Source: Pictodentalium vernedei (taxonomy: Eukaryota; Mollusca; Scaphopoda; Dentaliida; Dentaliidae). From it: a DNA stretch of 64,000 bases. The first letter of the stretch is position 1, and each line of letters starts with the position of its first letter. Position numbers and translations under genes: made by a program. The stretch covers positions 183,038,927 to 183,102,926 of the forward strand of contig CM062295.1 in the NCBI GenBank assembly GCA_031216915.1, written 5' to 3'. Under the pieces are notes generated by a model that saw only the letters and a program-made list of their open reading frames with translations, did no database searches and had not been told where the DNA came from. Below are positions 47,842 to 58,498 of the stretch, in pieces.

Positions 47842-48317
47842 CAGATGAGTGTGTACAACATTACTTGCAAGTGAAAAAGATAACAAAGAAAACTAGAGGG
47901 AGTATCAGTACCCTGTGGCTCACCAACAGGTGGCCAATGTAAAGGGGTGGCTGGAGTAAAAAAAAAGTTCAAAACCTGCACACAAGAGTCCAAAATTAAA
48001 GAAAATAAGCAGCTAAAGGGTTAAATAATATAATAATAACCCCTAAGAAGCATGCTAACATAAAATAGGAACCATGGCAATATGCTACAAGGTAAGTCTC
48101 CACTTTGAAGAAAAGAAAGACAAACCTCAAAACCTGCACATATAAAGTAAAAAAAAAAGTATCACATTTGTTTCAATGGGTTAAAATTGAGAAAAACACC
48201 CCGATAATGTCACAGTAACCACCATGGCAATATGCCAGTAAGGTGAAACCCTATCTGAAAAATATCCACTTGGAAGAAAAGAAAGAAAAACCTCAAAACC
48301 AGCACATAAAAGTCAAA

Positions 48318-48619
48318 CTTAGATGTGAGTCTTCCATGGAAGATGTGTGTCGCCTGCACTATATTTTAATATTTCAGACAGAATTCGAAGTGGAAAAGGG
48401 GCATAACTCTGGAAAAAATACAGCAGATCAAAAAATAAAATAGGAGGTGCACAATGCCATTATGTGATAAAGAATCACTGAAAGTTTCATCAAAATCCAT
48501 TCATAGGTTAAAGAGGAGTGGCGGATAAGAGAAAGTGAGACGTAGACAACATGGACGACGACGCAGACGACAAAAGTAATCCCTATATGTCATTCCCCAC
48601 TTCGTGGGGCAGGCGACAC
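48318..48619 (+). mobile_element. minimal hairpin-ended element (family E), 302 bp
   Basis: The 5' end is CTTAGATGTGAG, hairpin TCTTCCATGGAAGA, then GTGTGTCGCCTGC. The 3' end is GACGACGACGCAGACGAC, stem-loop CCCCACTTCGTGGGG, then CAGGCGACAC. GTGTCGCCTG is the exact complement of CAGGCGACAC. It has no tandem core, so it shows the bare architecture. It lies in the satellite A run (AAAAGTCAAA left, AAAAGTATCACATTTG right) with no target duplication. Confidence 0.75.
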
Positions 48620-50356
48620 AAAAAGTATCACATTTGATTCAAAGGGTTAAAATTTAGAAAAGTACCCTGAAAATGTTACAATAACCACCATGGCAATATG
48701 CCAGTGAGGTAAAACTCCACTTAAAAAAATATCAAAACCTTCAGACAAAAGTCCAAAACCTGCACACAAAAGTTCAAAATTAAAGTAAATAAGCAGCTAA
48801 GGGGTTAAATAATATAAAAATAGCCCCAAGAACCATCCTAACATAAAATAGGAACCATGGCAATATGCACATGGCTAAGATAAGTCACCACTTGGAAGAA
48901 AAGAAAGACAAACCTCAAACCTGCACATAAAAGTAAAAAAAAAGTATTACATTTGTTTTAAGGGGTTAAAATTGAGAAAAATACCCTGCCACAGTAACCA
49001 CAATGGCAATATGCCAGTAAGGTGAAACTCTACTTGAAAAATATCCACTTGGAAGAAAAGAAAGACAAACCTCAAAAACTGCACATAAAAGTAAAAAAAG
49101 TATCACATTTGTTTCAGAGGGTTAAAATTTAGAAAAATACCCTGAAAATGTTACAGTAACCACCATGGCAATATGCCAGTGAGGTAAAACTCCACTTAAA
49201 AAATATCAAAACCTGCACACAAAAGTACAAAACCTGCACAGAAAAGTCCAAAATTAAAGTAAATAAGCAGCTAAAGGGTTAAATAATATAATAACAGTCC
49301 CAAGAAGCATCCTAACATAAAATAGGAACCATGGCAATATGCTACAAGGTAAGTCGCCACTTGGAAGAAAAGAAAGACAAACCTCAAAACCTGCACATAA
49401 AAGTAAAAAAAAAAGTATCACATTTTTTTTAAGGGGTTAAAATTGAGAAAAATACCCTTTCACAGTAACTGCAATGGCAATATGCCAGTAAGGTGAAACT
49501 CTATTTGAAAAATATCCACTTGGAAGAAAAGAAAGACAAACCTCAAAAACTGCACATAAAAGTAAAAAAAGTATCACATTTGTTTCAGAGGGTTAAAATT
49601 TAGAAAAATACCCTGAAAATGTTACAGTAACCACCATGGCAATATGCCAGTGAGGTAAAACTCCACTTAAAAAAATATCAAAACCTTCACACAAAAGTAC
49701 AAAACCTGCACACAAAAGTACAAAATTAAAGTAAATAAGCAGCTAAAGGGTTAAATAATATAATAACAGCCCCAAGAAGCAGCCTAACATAAAATAGGAA
49801 CCATGGCAATATGCTACAAGGTAAGTCGCCACTTGGAAGAAAAGAAAGACAAACCTCAAAACCTGCACATAAAAGTAAAAAAAAAAAAGTATCACATTTG
49901 ATTTAAGGGGTTAAAATTGAGAAAAATACCCTTTAACAGTAACCGAAATGGCAATATGCCAGTAAGGTGAAACTCTACTTGAAAAATATCCACTTGGAAG
50001 AAAAGAAAGACAAACCTCAAAACCTGCACATAAAAGTAAAAAAAGCATCACATTAGTTTCAAAGGGTTAAAATTTAGAAAAATACCCTGAAAATGTTACA
50101 GTAACCACAATGGCAATATGCCAGTGAGGTAAAACTCCACTTAAAAAAAAATATCAAAACCTGCACACAAAAGTCCAAAACCTGCACACAAAAGTCCAAC
50201 ATTAAAGTAAATCAGCAGCTAAAGGGTTAAATAATATAATACTAGCCCCAAGAAGCATCCTAACATAAAATAGGAACAACGGCAATATGCTACAAGGTAA
50301 GTCGCCACTTGGAAGAAAAGAAAGACAAACCTCAAAAACTGCACATAAAAGTAAAA
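48620..50356. repeat. family C satellite with trimeric higher-order repeat of ~471 bp
   Basis: Three monomer types alternate in fixed order. One has 'GCCAGTAAGGTGAAACTCTA', one 'GCCAGTGAGGTAAAACTCCA', one 'GCTACAAGGTAAGTCGCCAC'. The same type recurs at 49157, 49628 and 50102 (spacings 471 and 474). Each monomer is about 145-170 bp and includes GGCAATATGC. The array continues at 52302-52780 after the inserted family A element. Confidence 0.8.
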
Positions 50357-52301
50357 CAAGAGGCCCCACGGGGCCTGAAGCGCTCATCTTGTACGGAACA
50401 CAATTTAAACAGAGTCCAAGAATGAGTCTACATTAAGCAAGCCATCTCCATAGGCTACACTGTCAATCCTTGTGTCCCTCAGGAGTGACAAAAATAATCT
50501 AGGCATCATGCCTTTTCTTCAGTTGATCATAAGTAAAATGTAGAGCTCCCCTATGAAGCACCTTGATACAACCTAAGTGGATTAATCTTAGTACCTCTAG
50601 AGGGTACAGAATACAAAATTTTTAATTCTTCAGCAAAATGGCCAATTCCGGCTCCCATAGAGAGCCCAAATATTAACCCAGGCTTTTGATTTGAACACAG
50701 TTAAATCTGACTTCCCTAGAGATGTTGTGTACCGAATATGAAAGCATTCTGACCGTTGGATCTGAAGAAGAGAAATTGTAAAGAAATTTCTTCGAATTGC
50801 ACTAAGTTCAAATTTGGGCTACCATAGCAAGCCCAAATATTGACCTATGGATCCGATTTGAACAAACTTGAATCTGACCCCCCTAGAGATATTGTATACC
50901 AAATGTGAAAGCATTCTGACAAGTGAATCTGAAGAAGAAGATTTTTGAAGAAATTCCCTCATATTGTACTAAGTTAAATTTCATGTTCCCATATGGAGCC
51001 CAAATATTAACCTAGACACTCGAATTGAACAGCCTGGAAACTGACCCCCCTAGAGATGTTGTATACCAAATATAAAAGCATTCCGACTGGTGGATCTGAA
51101 GAAAAAGATTTTTAAAGAAATTTTCTCATATTGCACTAAGTAAAAATTTGGGCTACCAAAGTGAGCCCAAATATATACCTAGGGATCTGATTTGAACAAA
51201 CTTGAATCTGACCCCCATAGAGATGTTGCATACCAAATATAAAAGCATTCTGACTGATGGATCTGAAGAAGAAGATTTTTTTTAAATTACCCTCCATATT
51301 GAACAAAGATCAAATTTGGGCTTCCATAGGAAGCCCAAATATTACCCTAGGGACTTGGTTTGAACAATCTAGAATCTGACCTTCATAACAATGATGTATA
51401 CCAAATATTAAAAGATTCTGACCGGTGGTTCTGAAGAAGAAGATTTTTAAAGAATATTCCCCATATTACCCTATGTTAAAACTTCAGGCTCCTGCAGAGA
51501 GCCTAAATATGAACCAATGAGCTTTATTTCAACAAACTTTTATCTGACCCCCCTATGAATGCTGTATACCAAATATCAAAAGATTCTGATGATTGGTTCT
51601 GGAGAAAAGATTTTTTTAAATTTTTGCAAATATGCTGACTCAGCAGTTTTTCGATGCCCATCACAGAACACCCTAACATAACCGATGGCAATTTTTTTTA
51701 CCATTCAATTCTACTGGTCATAAGGATACTTCATACCAAATAAAAGCTCTTTGTTCCGTGGGGTTTAGGAAATATGGGCATTTGAAAATATTTCTATTTT
51801 TAGCTCCCAGGGTTGCCATGGGGATGCATGAATTTTTTTTTTGCATGGGTCAAGTACTTATGACCCAATACTACCACAAACCAAATTTGGTTCATACTGG
51901 ACCATCGGTTCAGAAAATAGACATTTTGGGCGGGGCCAAAAATCTTACCCCTCCTATTACAAAGCCAAATATTACTTCACGAACTTCGTTTGAACAAACT
52001 TGATTCTACACCTCATATGGAAGCTCCATAGCAAATATCAAGTCATTGTACGCACTGATTCTTGAGAAGAAGATTTTTTAAATATTTTGGAGCATTTTCC
52101 CCCACTCCCTCCCTATGGGGCTGGGCATGCTGAGATGAACAAAAATGAAATGCCCCTTTGGGACCATCACTCACACAAACTTTCACTTGAATTGGCCCAG
52201 TGGCTTTGGAGGAGAAGACCAAAACATGGTGTTGACGAACGACGGACGACGGACGGGAAGCGATGAGATTAGCTCAGCTTGACTTTGTCAAGATGAGCTA
52301 A
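50357..52301 (+). mobile_element. family A element with ~167-bp core inside the satellite
   Basis: The 5' end is CAAGAGGCCCCACGGGGCCT (hairpin) then GCGCTCATCTTG. The 3' end is GACGGACGACGGACGG, stem-loop TAGCTCAGCTTGACTTTGTC, then AAGATGAGCTAA. TCATCTTG pairs with CAAGATGA. Flanks GTAAAA / AAAAAGTATCACATTTG give the same A-run site as the element at 35356. The distal part (51650-52250) is a diverged copy of the family A 3' module. Confidence 0.7.
50651..51650. repeat. ~167-bp tandem array, six hairpin-bearing units
   Basis: Units start near 50651, 50817, 50985, 51151, 51318 and 51485 (steps 166, 168, 166, 167, 167). Each begins with a stem-loop whose two arms change together between units: GGGCTTCC-ATA-GGAAGCCC in one, AGGCTC-…-GAGAGCCT in another, GGGCTACCATAGCAAGCCC in a third. 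Confidence 0.85.
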
Positions 52302-52789
52302 AAAAGTATCACATTTGTTTCAAGGGGTTAAAATTGAGAAAAATACCCTGTCACAGAACAACAATGCCAATATGTCAGTAAGGTGAAACTCTACTTGAAA
52401 AATATCAACTTGGAAAAAAAGAAAGACAGACCTCAAAACCTGCAAATAAAAGTCAAAAAAGCATCACATTTGTTTCAAAGGGTTAAAATTTAGAAAAATA
52501 CCCTGAAAATGTTACAGTAACCACCATGGCAATATGCCAGTGAGGTAAAACTCCACTTAAAAAAAATATCAAAACCTGCACACAAAACTCCAAAACCTGC
52601 ACACAAAACTCCAAAATTAAAGTAAATCAGCAGCTAAAGGGTTAAATAATATAATACTAGCCCCAAGAAGCATCCTAACATAAAATAGGAACCATGGCAA
52701 TATGCTACAAGGTAAGTCGCCACTTGGAAGAAAACAAAGACAAACCTCAAAACCTGCACATAAAAGTAAAAAAGAAAGGAAAAAAAACC

Positions 52790-53847
52790 ATCAAAACCTG
52801 CACACAAACGTCAAAATAAGTCCAAAAAAGGGTTAAAATTAAGACGAAAAACACTGGAAAAGAGTTAAATGTTATCGTGAACCCCCATAGCAATATGCAA
52901 AGAAGAAAATTTTTTTTTAAAAAGCACAAAAATCCAAACCTGTAAACAAAAGAAGTCCAAAATTGAAGTAATTAAGCAGGAAAAGGGTTAAAGAACACCA
53001 CGTAGCCCTAAGATGCATGTTTACATACAATAGAAAGCATGGACATATGCTACAAGGTAAATCTACACTTGGAAGAAAGGAAACAAAAAAACCCATGAAA
53101 ACCTGCACGCAAACGTCAAAATAAGTCTAAAAATCTATTCAAAGGGTTAAAAAAAATTTTAAAAATGCACTGGAAAGATATCAATGTTATAATAACCACC
53201 ACTGCAATATGCAGTGAGGTCAACCTCACTTGAAATTGTTTTTTTTTATCACAACCTGTACATAAAAGTAAGAAGCTGTAAGCCTAAGTCTTAAAGCTGT
53301 ACATAGAAGTCCAAAATTGAAGTAATTCAGCAGGAAAAGGGTTAAATAATTACAAACATAGCCCTAAGATGCATGTTTACATACAATACAAAGCATGGAC
53401 ATATGCTACAAGGTAAATCTCCACTTGGAAGAAAGGAAAAGAAAAGGCATCAAAACCTGCACGCAAACATGAAAAAATATGTCTAATAAAAATCGATTGA
53501 AAGGGTTAAAATTTTTAAAAAATACACTGGAAAGATATCAATGTTATAGTAACCACCACTGCAATATGCAGTGAGGTCAACCTCAATTTAAATTTTTTTT
53601 TTATCACAACCTGTACATACATGTAAAAGTAAAAAGCTGTAAGCCTAAGTCCAAAACCTGTACATAAAAGTCCAAAATTGAAGTAATTCAGTGGGAAAAG
53701 GGTTAAATAATACAAACTTAGCACTAAGATGCATGTTGTTTACATACAATAGAAAGCATGGCCATATGCTGCAAGGTAAATCTCCACTGGAAAGAAAGGA
53801 AAAAAAAAACATCAAAACCTGCACGCAAACATCAAAATAAGTCTAAA
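52790..53847. repeat. variant family C satellite, ~360-bp dimers
   Basis: CATATGCTACAAGGTAAATC-type markers near 53042, 53401 and 53763 give periods of about 360 bp. This is the same variant as 40300-41500. Confidence 0.75.
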
Positions 53848-54110
53848 GTTAAAAAATTTATAGTAATTTATATATTTTTTATACTTACCAATGACCCAGA
53901 CATAGCTGGCTGGTGCTAATCCCCAAAATTTGCATCTAAAACCGAAAATAACATGTCCTAAATGGTCCTCCATACTTTTCCTCCACTTCGCATGCGCAGT
54001 GTCAAGGAGGTCTCGAAATTGGCGCCAATTATCATTCTTACAAGCAGTGCCTGGTCAGCACTATGTACTCAGCGGGGAGGTACGAGTTCCCAACTCCTGG
54101 GAGGGCCATC

Positions 54111-54205
54111 CCCGTCTGGGTCATTGGTAAGTATAAAAAATATATAAATTACTATAAATTTTTTAACATTTTTAAACTATACCAATGACCCAGATATAGC
54201 TGAAT
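54111..54205. repeat. DIRS copy 3 internal complementary region
   Basis: CCGTCTGGGTCATTGGTAAG…TAAATTTTTTAAC is the reverse complement of the left outer edge at 53848-53907. The following TTTAAACTATACCAATGACC should complement the right outer edge, which is outside the window. Confidence 0.75.
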
Positions 54206-54215
54206 AGAAAAAAAG

Positions 54216-54925
54216 GCTGGAGGGCCTAGGACATAGAGGAAAATCCAATAAACTCAACTATAAAAAATAGAGTTACCCCCTCGAGGAGAAAAGGAGGATT
54301 AGGCTTTACATGTATCTTTCTTATTTATGACAAATTAGAAAGACACAACACCCTTCATAATTGAGCATAATAACATCCATGTTCTCTATTAACATCCAGT
54401 ATAACCCTTTATACTAATTATTTTTAAAGTGAGCCAATAAATAAAGTAAGTCCAGAGAATTGAGACTCTTTATACCCATTAAAAGTGTCCAAGGATTTTA
54501 TATTAACGCCCGTTTGACACGTGACATATACAAATGCTTCACACAGAGCTACACTTTAAAAATGACATGAATGAATTTAAACATTAGCTTTACACTTTCA
54601 AACCATCCCGGTACCGACTCAGAATTACTGACACCGGAGGAAGTATCCCCTTGCTTTTCACTATAAAGCAGGTGACCTAAGGGAACACCCTCCCCCCCCC
54701 CCCTTCCCCTTGCCCTGGGTCAAATAGCCCAGAGCGAAGAGGGCAGCAGGACAGAGTCACTGCCAGAACAGAATGCCTGCATAACTATAGTTGCAACTGT
54801 TTAGTGGACAACATTCTGAGCAACAGATAACGGACCTAAACAATGCAGGTCTCCAGAAATGGATTCAATATTTCTGAGATAAAAATTTGTGAATGTGGAT
54901 GGCTGCGACCAATATGCAGCCTTCA
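54216..54925. other. DIRS copy 3 non-coding 3' region
   Basis: Sequence between the internal complementary region and the recombinase region, with a C run near 54689-54700. No feature is recognised beyond membership of the element. Confidence 0.5.
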
Positions 54926-54929
54926 TTAA

Positions 54930-55171
54930 CCCTTTACCTAACATGAAAAGCAGACGACACTTGCAAAAAAATTCTTGAATAACTAATTTTTTTCATTTTT
55001 TGTCGCAAAAACATAGGTTATGACCCCTCGTTGGAACGAGCTCGACGAGCTCGTTCCAACGAGGGGTCATAACCTATGTTTTTGAGACAAAAAATGAAAA
55101 AATAATGAAAATTAATTGGCGATTTTTTAGAATAGCGCTGGCCGGTTTTGGCCGTTACGTTGGGTAAAGGG
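54930..55171. mobile_element. TTAA foldback MITE inside DIRS copy 3
   Basis: TTAA at 54926-54929 and 55172-55175. The ends CCCTTTACCTAAC / GTTGGGTAAAGGG and the arms closely match the copy at 23905-24147. The centre is CGAGCTCGACGAGCTCG, again a palindrome. It lies near the end of the recombinase region. Confidence 0.85.
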
Positions 55172-55175
55172 TTAA

Positions 55176-55990
55176 ATCTGTAATAGCAACACTATATGCA
55201 TAAGCCCAAGATGTAGAAAGAGCTCTTACTTCATGAGCCGAAATCTTAAGCACAGACTGCTGAGTTGAAGATAGATTATCATAAGCAGTACGGATAGTTA
55301 ATTGAATCCATCTAGCAATAGAATGGACCATAATGTCCTTTCTATTAGGCATCAGAGACAGAAAGAAGCGTTTTCGTCCCTTTCTGATAAACTGAGATCT
55401 TCGTTTATAAATACGTAAAGCTCTAACCGGACAGAGTAAAGGCCTATGCCCATCTGAAGACGGAAGGGCCTTAATAACAATAGGTTCCGGATATTTATTA
55501 GGAGCCTGATTCTTAGCCAAAAATCCAACATTAGTAGTAAAGGTAATAGTGTTCCCGACACTACGATAGTGAGAATCGTCCACAGATAGTGCATGAAGCT
55601 CACTGACTCTTCTAGCAGAAGAGAAAGCTAAGAGAAATGCTGTCTTATAAGATAAGAATTTGAAGTCCACTGTCTCAAGAGGCTCAAATGGCTTTTCTTT
55701 TAGTTTTAGAAGAACCCAAGCTAAATTCCATTTAGGAATTAATCTAAGGATTCTAGGTCTATTTATCGAGAAGTTTCTAACTAAATTAGATAAAGAGACA
55801 TTAGATCCAATTTGTAAACTATCATGGTGTGCATAGGTATCAGATAACATAGACCTATAACCTTTAATAGTAACAGGCTGCAGTTTGATCTCATCAAACA
55901 AGTATACTAGAAAGTTTGCAATGTCTGGAATGGAGGGATCAAAAATATCAACAGAATGATCCCTACACCAACGACAAAAGACCTTCCACT
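55176..55990 (-). pseudogene. DIRS copy 3 tyrosine recombinase region
   Basis: Recognisable stretches: VFCRWCRDHSVDIFDPSIPD, FSINRPRILRLIPKWNLAWV, RALPSSDGHRPLLCPVRALR-type residues and, near the end, ISAHEVRALSTSWAYAYSVA, the conserved His-x-x-Arg box of tyrosine recombinases. The region is interrupted by the hAT-type element on its 5' side and the MITE on its 3' side. Confidence 0.85.
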
Positions 55991-56160
55991 CAGGGTTGGG
56001 GCGAATACATTGTAAATGTATTGAATACGAATACGAATACGAATACTTTGAAACTTTATGAATACGAATACAAATACGAATACACAAATTTCAAATGTAT
56101 TGAATACGAATACGAATACTTTACAATGTATTCATGAATACAAATATGAATACTTGAATA

Positions 56161-56636
56161 CTTTTCAAAATTATTTCTTGTAAATGGATGATAATTTGAT
56201 CATTCTTATTGGGATTAAGGGTATAAGGGATTATAGGTGAAGAATTAGTTTTTCAGAAGGTGGATCTCTTAATCCTTTAGAATCCAATCAACAGACATAA
56301 GTTGGTATACATGTAAATGACAAACAAAAGAAATAAAAAAAAAAATTCAAATATCAATTTATTTAGAAAACAATTAGCAAATGTGCACAGTACTCATCCA
56401 ATGTTTTGTTGTTTAGTGCATACACAGTAATCATTAAATAGAGAACTGTGAGAAATTTACACAATTTGTTTGGTATTTTTTAAAGTTTTTTTCTTCTAAA
56501 CTGCATTTTATGACCCCCAATAATGTCTATTAATTGTGGATAATTGTGGCTTCTTTGCTTCATGTCTTTTACTAATATTTAAACATACATTGCTGGTGAG
56601 AATAAAAAAAACTGGCCAGTGCTATTCACAATGAAA
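56161..56636. other. interior of the hAT-type element, no gene
   Basis: AT-rich sequence with no domain-bearing open frame. It ends CACAATGAAA at the family F insertion and would continue ATCAATTAAG at 58499. Confidence 0.55.
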
Positions 56637-58498
56637 GAGTCAATGACTCTGTAGCTCAACTTGGATATGACAGGAATTAGTACTTGCTGTGACCAAGACA
56701 ACTGAATAATGAATATGACAGGAATTAGTATTTGTTTTGGCCCAGTCAACAATAATAAAAGAATTACAAGGTGACTGTAATGGATTACAGATTAAGACCA
56801 ATCATTGTAGATTATTATTTTTGTGTGGAAATTTTCAGTCCCAAACAAAATATTTTCAGACTAAAATTTTTTCTTCTTCTTCTTAAAATTGACCAAAATG
56901 CATCAAAACACAAAAACTAATTTCCAGATTTTGGTCCAAAATTTTCTAAGTCCCACCCGGACCCCAAATTTTCAGTGTAAAAAATTTTTTTTTTTTTTTG
57001 TCTTAAAATTGACCAAAACGCATAAAAAACCAAAAAACTAATTTCTAGATTTGGGTCCAAAATTTTCTAAGTCCCACCCGGACCCCTAATTTGCATAATT
57101 TATTCATGAGAAAAACTCTGTATTATATGTAATGTATCCCATGGTACTAAACATTCATACAAAAATTTATTCAAATCAGATCTTTCATTTGGAAGTTCTG
57201 CGCAAAAATCTGATTGCACTTAATTTTGAACAAAATGGCTGCTAGCAGCCATCTTGAATTTCAGACTGGACCCAAAAACACTCCTTCTCGTCCCACAGTG
57301 ATAACAAAGGTACCCAAGAAGTTTCGTGAAGATCGGTTCATAAATACGGCCTCTAGCCCGAGCCGTATTGGGATTTGCACCCACAGTGCTGAAAGTAACA
57401 CTAAATAAATCAAAGTTAGCCTAATTTGCATAATTTACGCACAAGAAAAAAACCTGTAATATATGTAATGTATCCCATGGTACTAAACATTCATACAAAA
57501 AATTATTCAAATCAGAGCTTTCATATGGAAGTTCTGTACAAAAAACAGATTTCGGCATCGTCGGTACAAAATGGCTGCTGGCAGCCATCTGGAATTTGGG
57601 ACTGCACCCAAAAACACTCGTTCTCGTCCCACGGTCATAACAAAGGTACCCAAGAAGTTTCGTAAAGATTGGTTCATAAATACGGCCTCTAGCCCGAGCC
57701 ATAGCAGCTTGGCACTTACAGCTCTGAAAGTAACACTAAATAAATCAAAGTTAGTCTAATTTGCATAATTTACGCACGAGAAAAAAACCTGTATTATATG
57801 TGATGTATCCCATTGTACTATACATTTATACAAAACTTTATTCAAATCAGAACTTTCATACAGAAGTTCTGTACAAAAAACTGATTTTTGCATCATCGGT
57901 ACAAAATGGCCACTGGCAGCCATCTTGAATTTCGGACCACACCCAAAAACACTCGTTCCCGTCCCAGGGTCATAACAAAGGTACTCAAGAAGTTTTGTAA
58001 AGATTGGTTCATAAATACGGCCTCTAGCCCGAGCCATAGCAGCTTGGCACTTACAGCTCTGAAAGTAACACTAAATAAATCAAAGTCAGTCTAATTTGCA
58101 TAATTTACGCACGAGAAAAAAACCCGTATTATATGTGATGTATCCCATGGTACTAAACATTTATACAAAACTTTATTCAAATCAGAACTTTCATACAGAA
58201 GTTCTGTACAAAAAACTGATTTTTGCATCATCGGAACAAAATGGCCGCTGGCAGCCATCTTGAATTTCGGACCACACCTAAAAACACTCGTTTCCCGTCC
58301 CAGAGTCATAACAAAGGTACACAAGAAGTTTCGTAAAGATCGGTTCATAAATACGACCTCTAGCCCGAGCCATAGCCAATTGTTGACGTACGGACAGACG
58401 GACAGATGGACGGATGGACGGACAGACGGATGGTCGGACAGACGGACGACGGGCCATGACAATAGCTCAAATTTGACTTCGGCAAAGTTGAGCTAAAA
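56637..58498 (+). mobile_element. family F element with 115-bp and 335-bp cores
   Basis: The 5' end is GAGTCAATGACTC (palindrome) then TGTAGCTCAACTTGG. The 3' end is a GGACGGATGGACGGACAGAC-type box, stem-loop TAGCTCAAATTTGACTTCGG, then CAAAGTTGAGCTAA. It contains two 115-bp units (56840-57090) of the kind found in family A, then about four 335-bp units (marker near 57137, 57472, 57808, 58142). It has the same ends as 24739-26049. Confidence 0.7.

Larger units (their letters stand above)
47892..53847 (+). mobile_element. family C element C3, 3' end displaced beyond the window
   Basis: It starts ACTAGAGGGAGTATCAGTAC then CCTGTGGCTCACCAACAGG. The satellite core continues to 53847, where DIRS copy 3 begins. 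It hosts a 302-bp element (48318-48619) and a family A element (50357-52301). The expected GGTGAGCC end is not in the window. Confidence 0.65.

Noticed and set aside
55980-56087. Tyr/Ser/Ile-rich start of the open frame over the recombinase region
   Set aside because: It is a translation of the GAATAC subterminal repeats of the hAT-type element, not recombinase protein.
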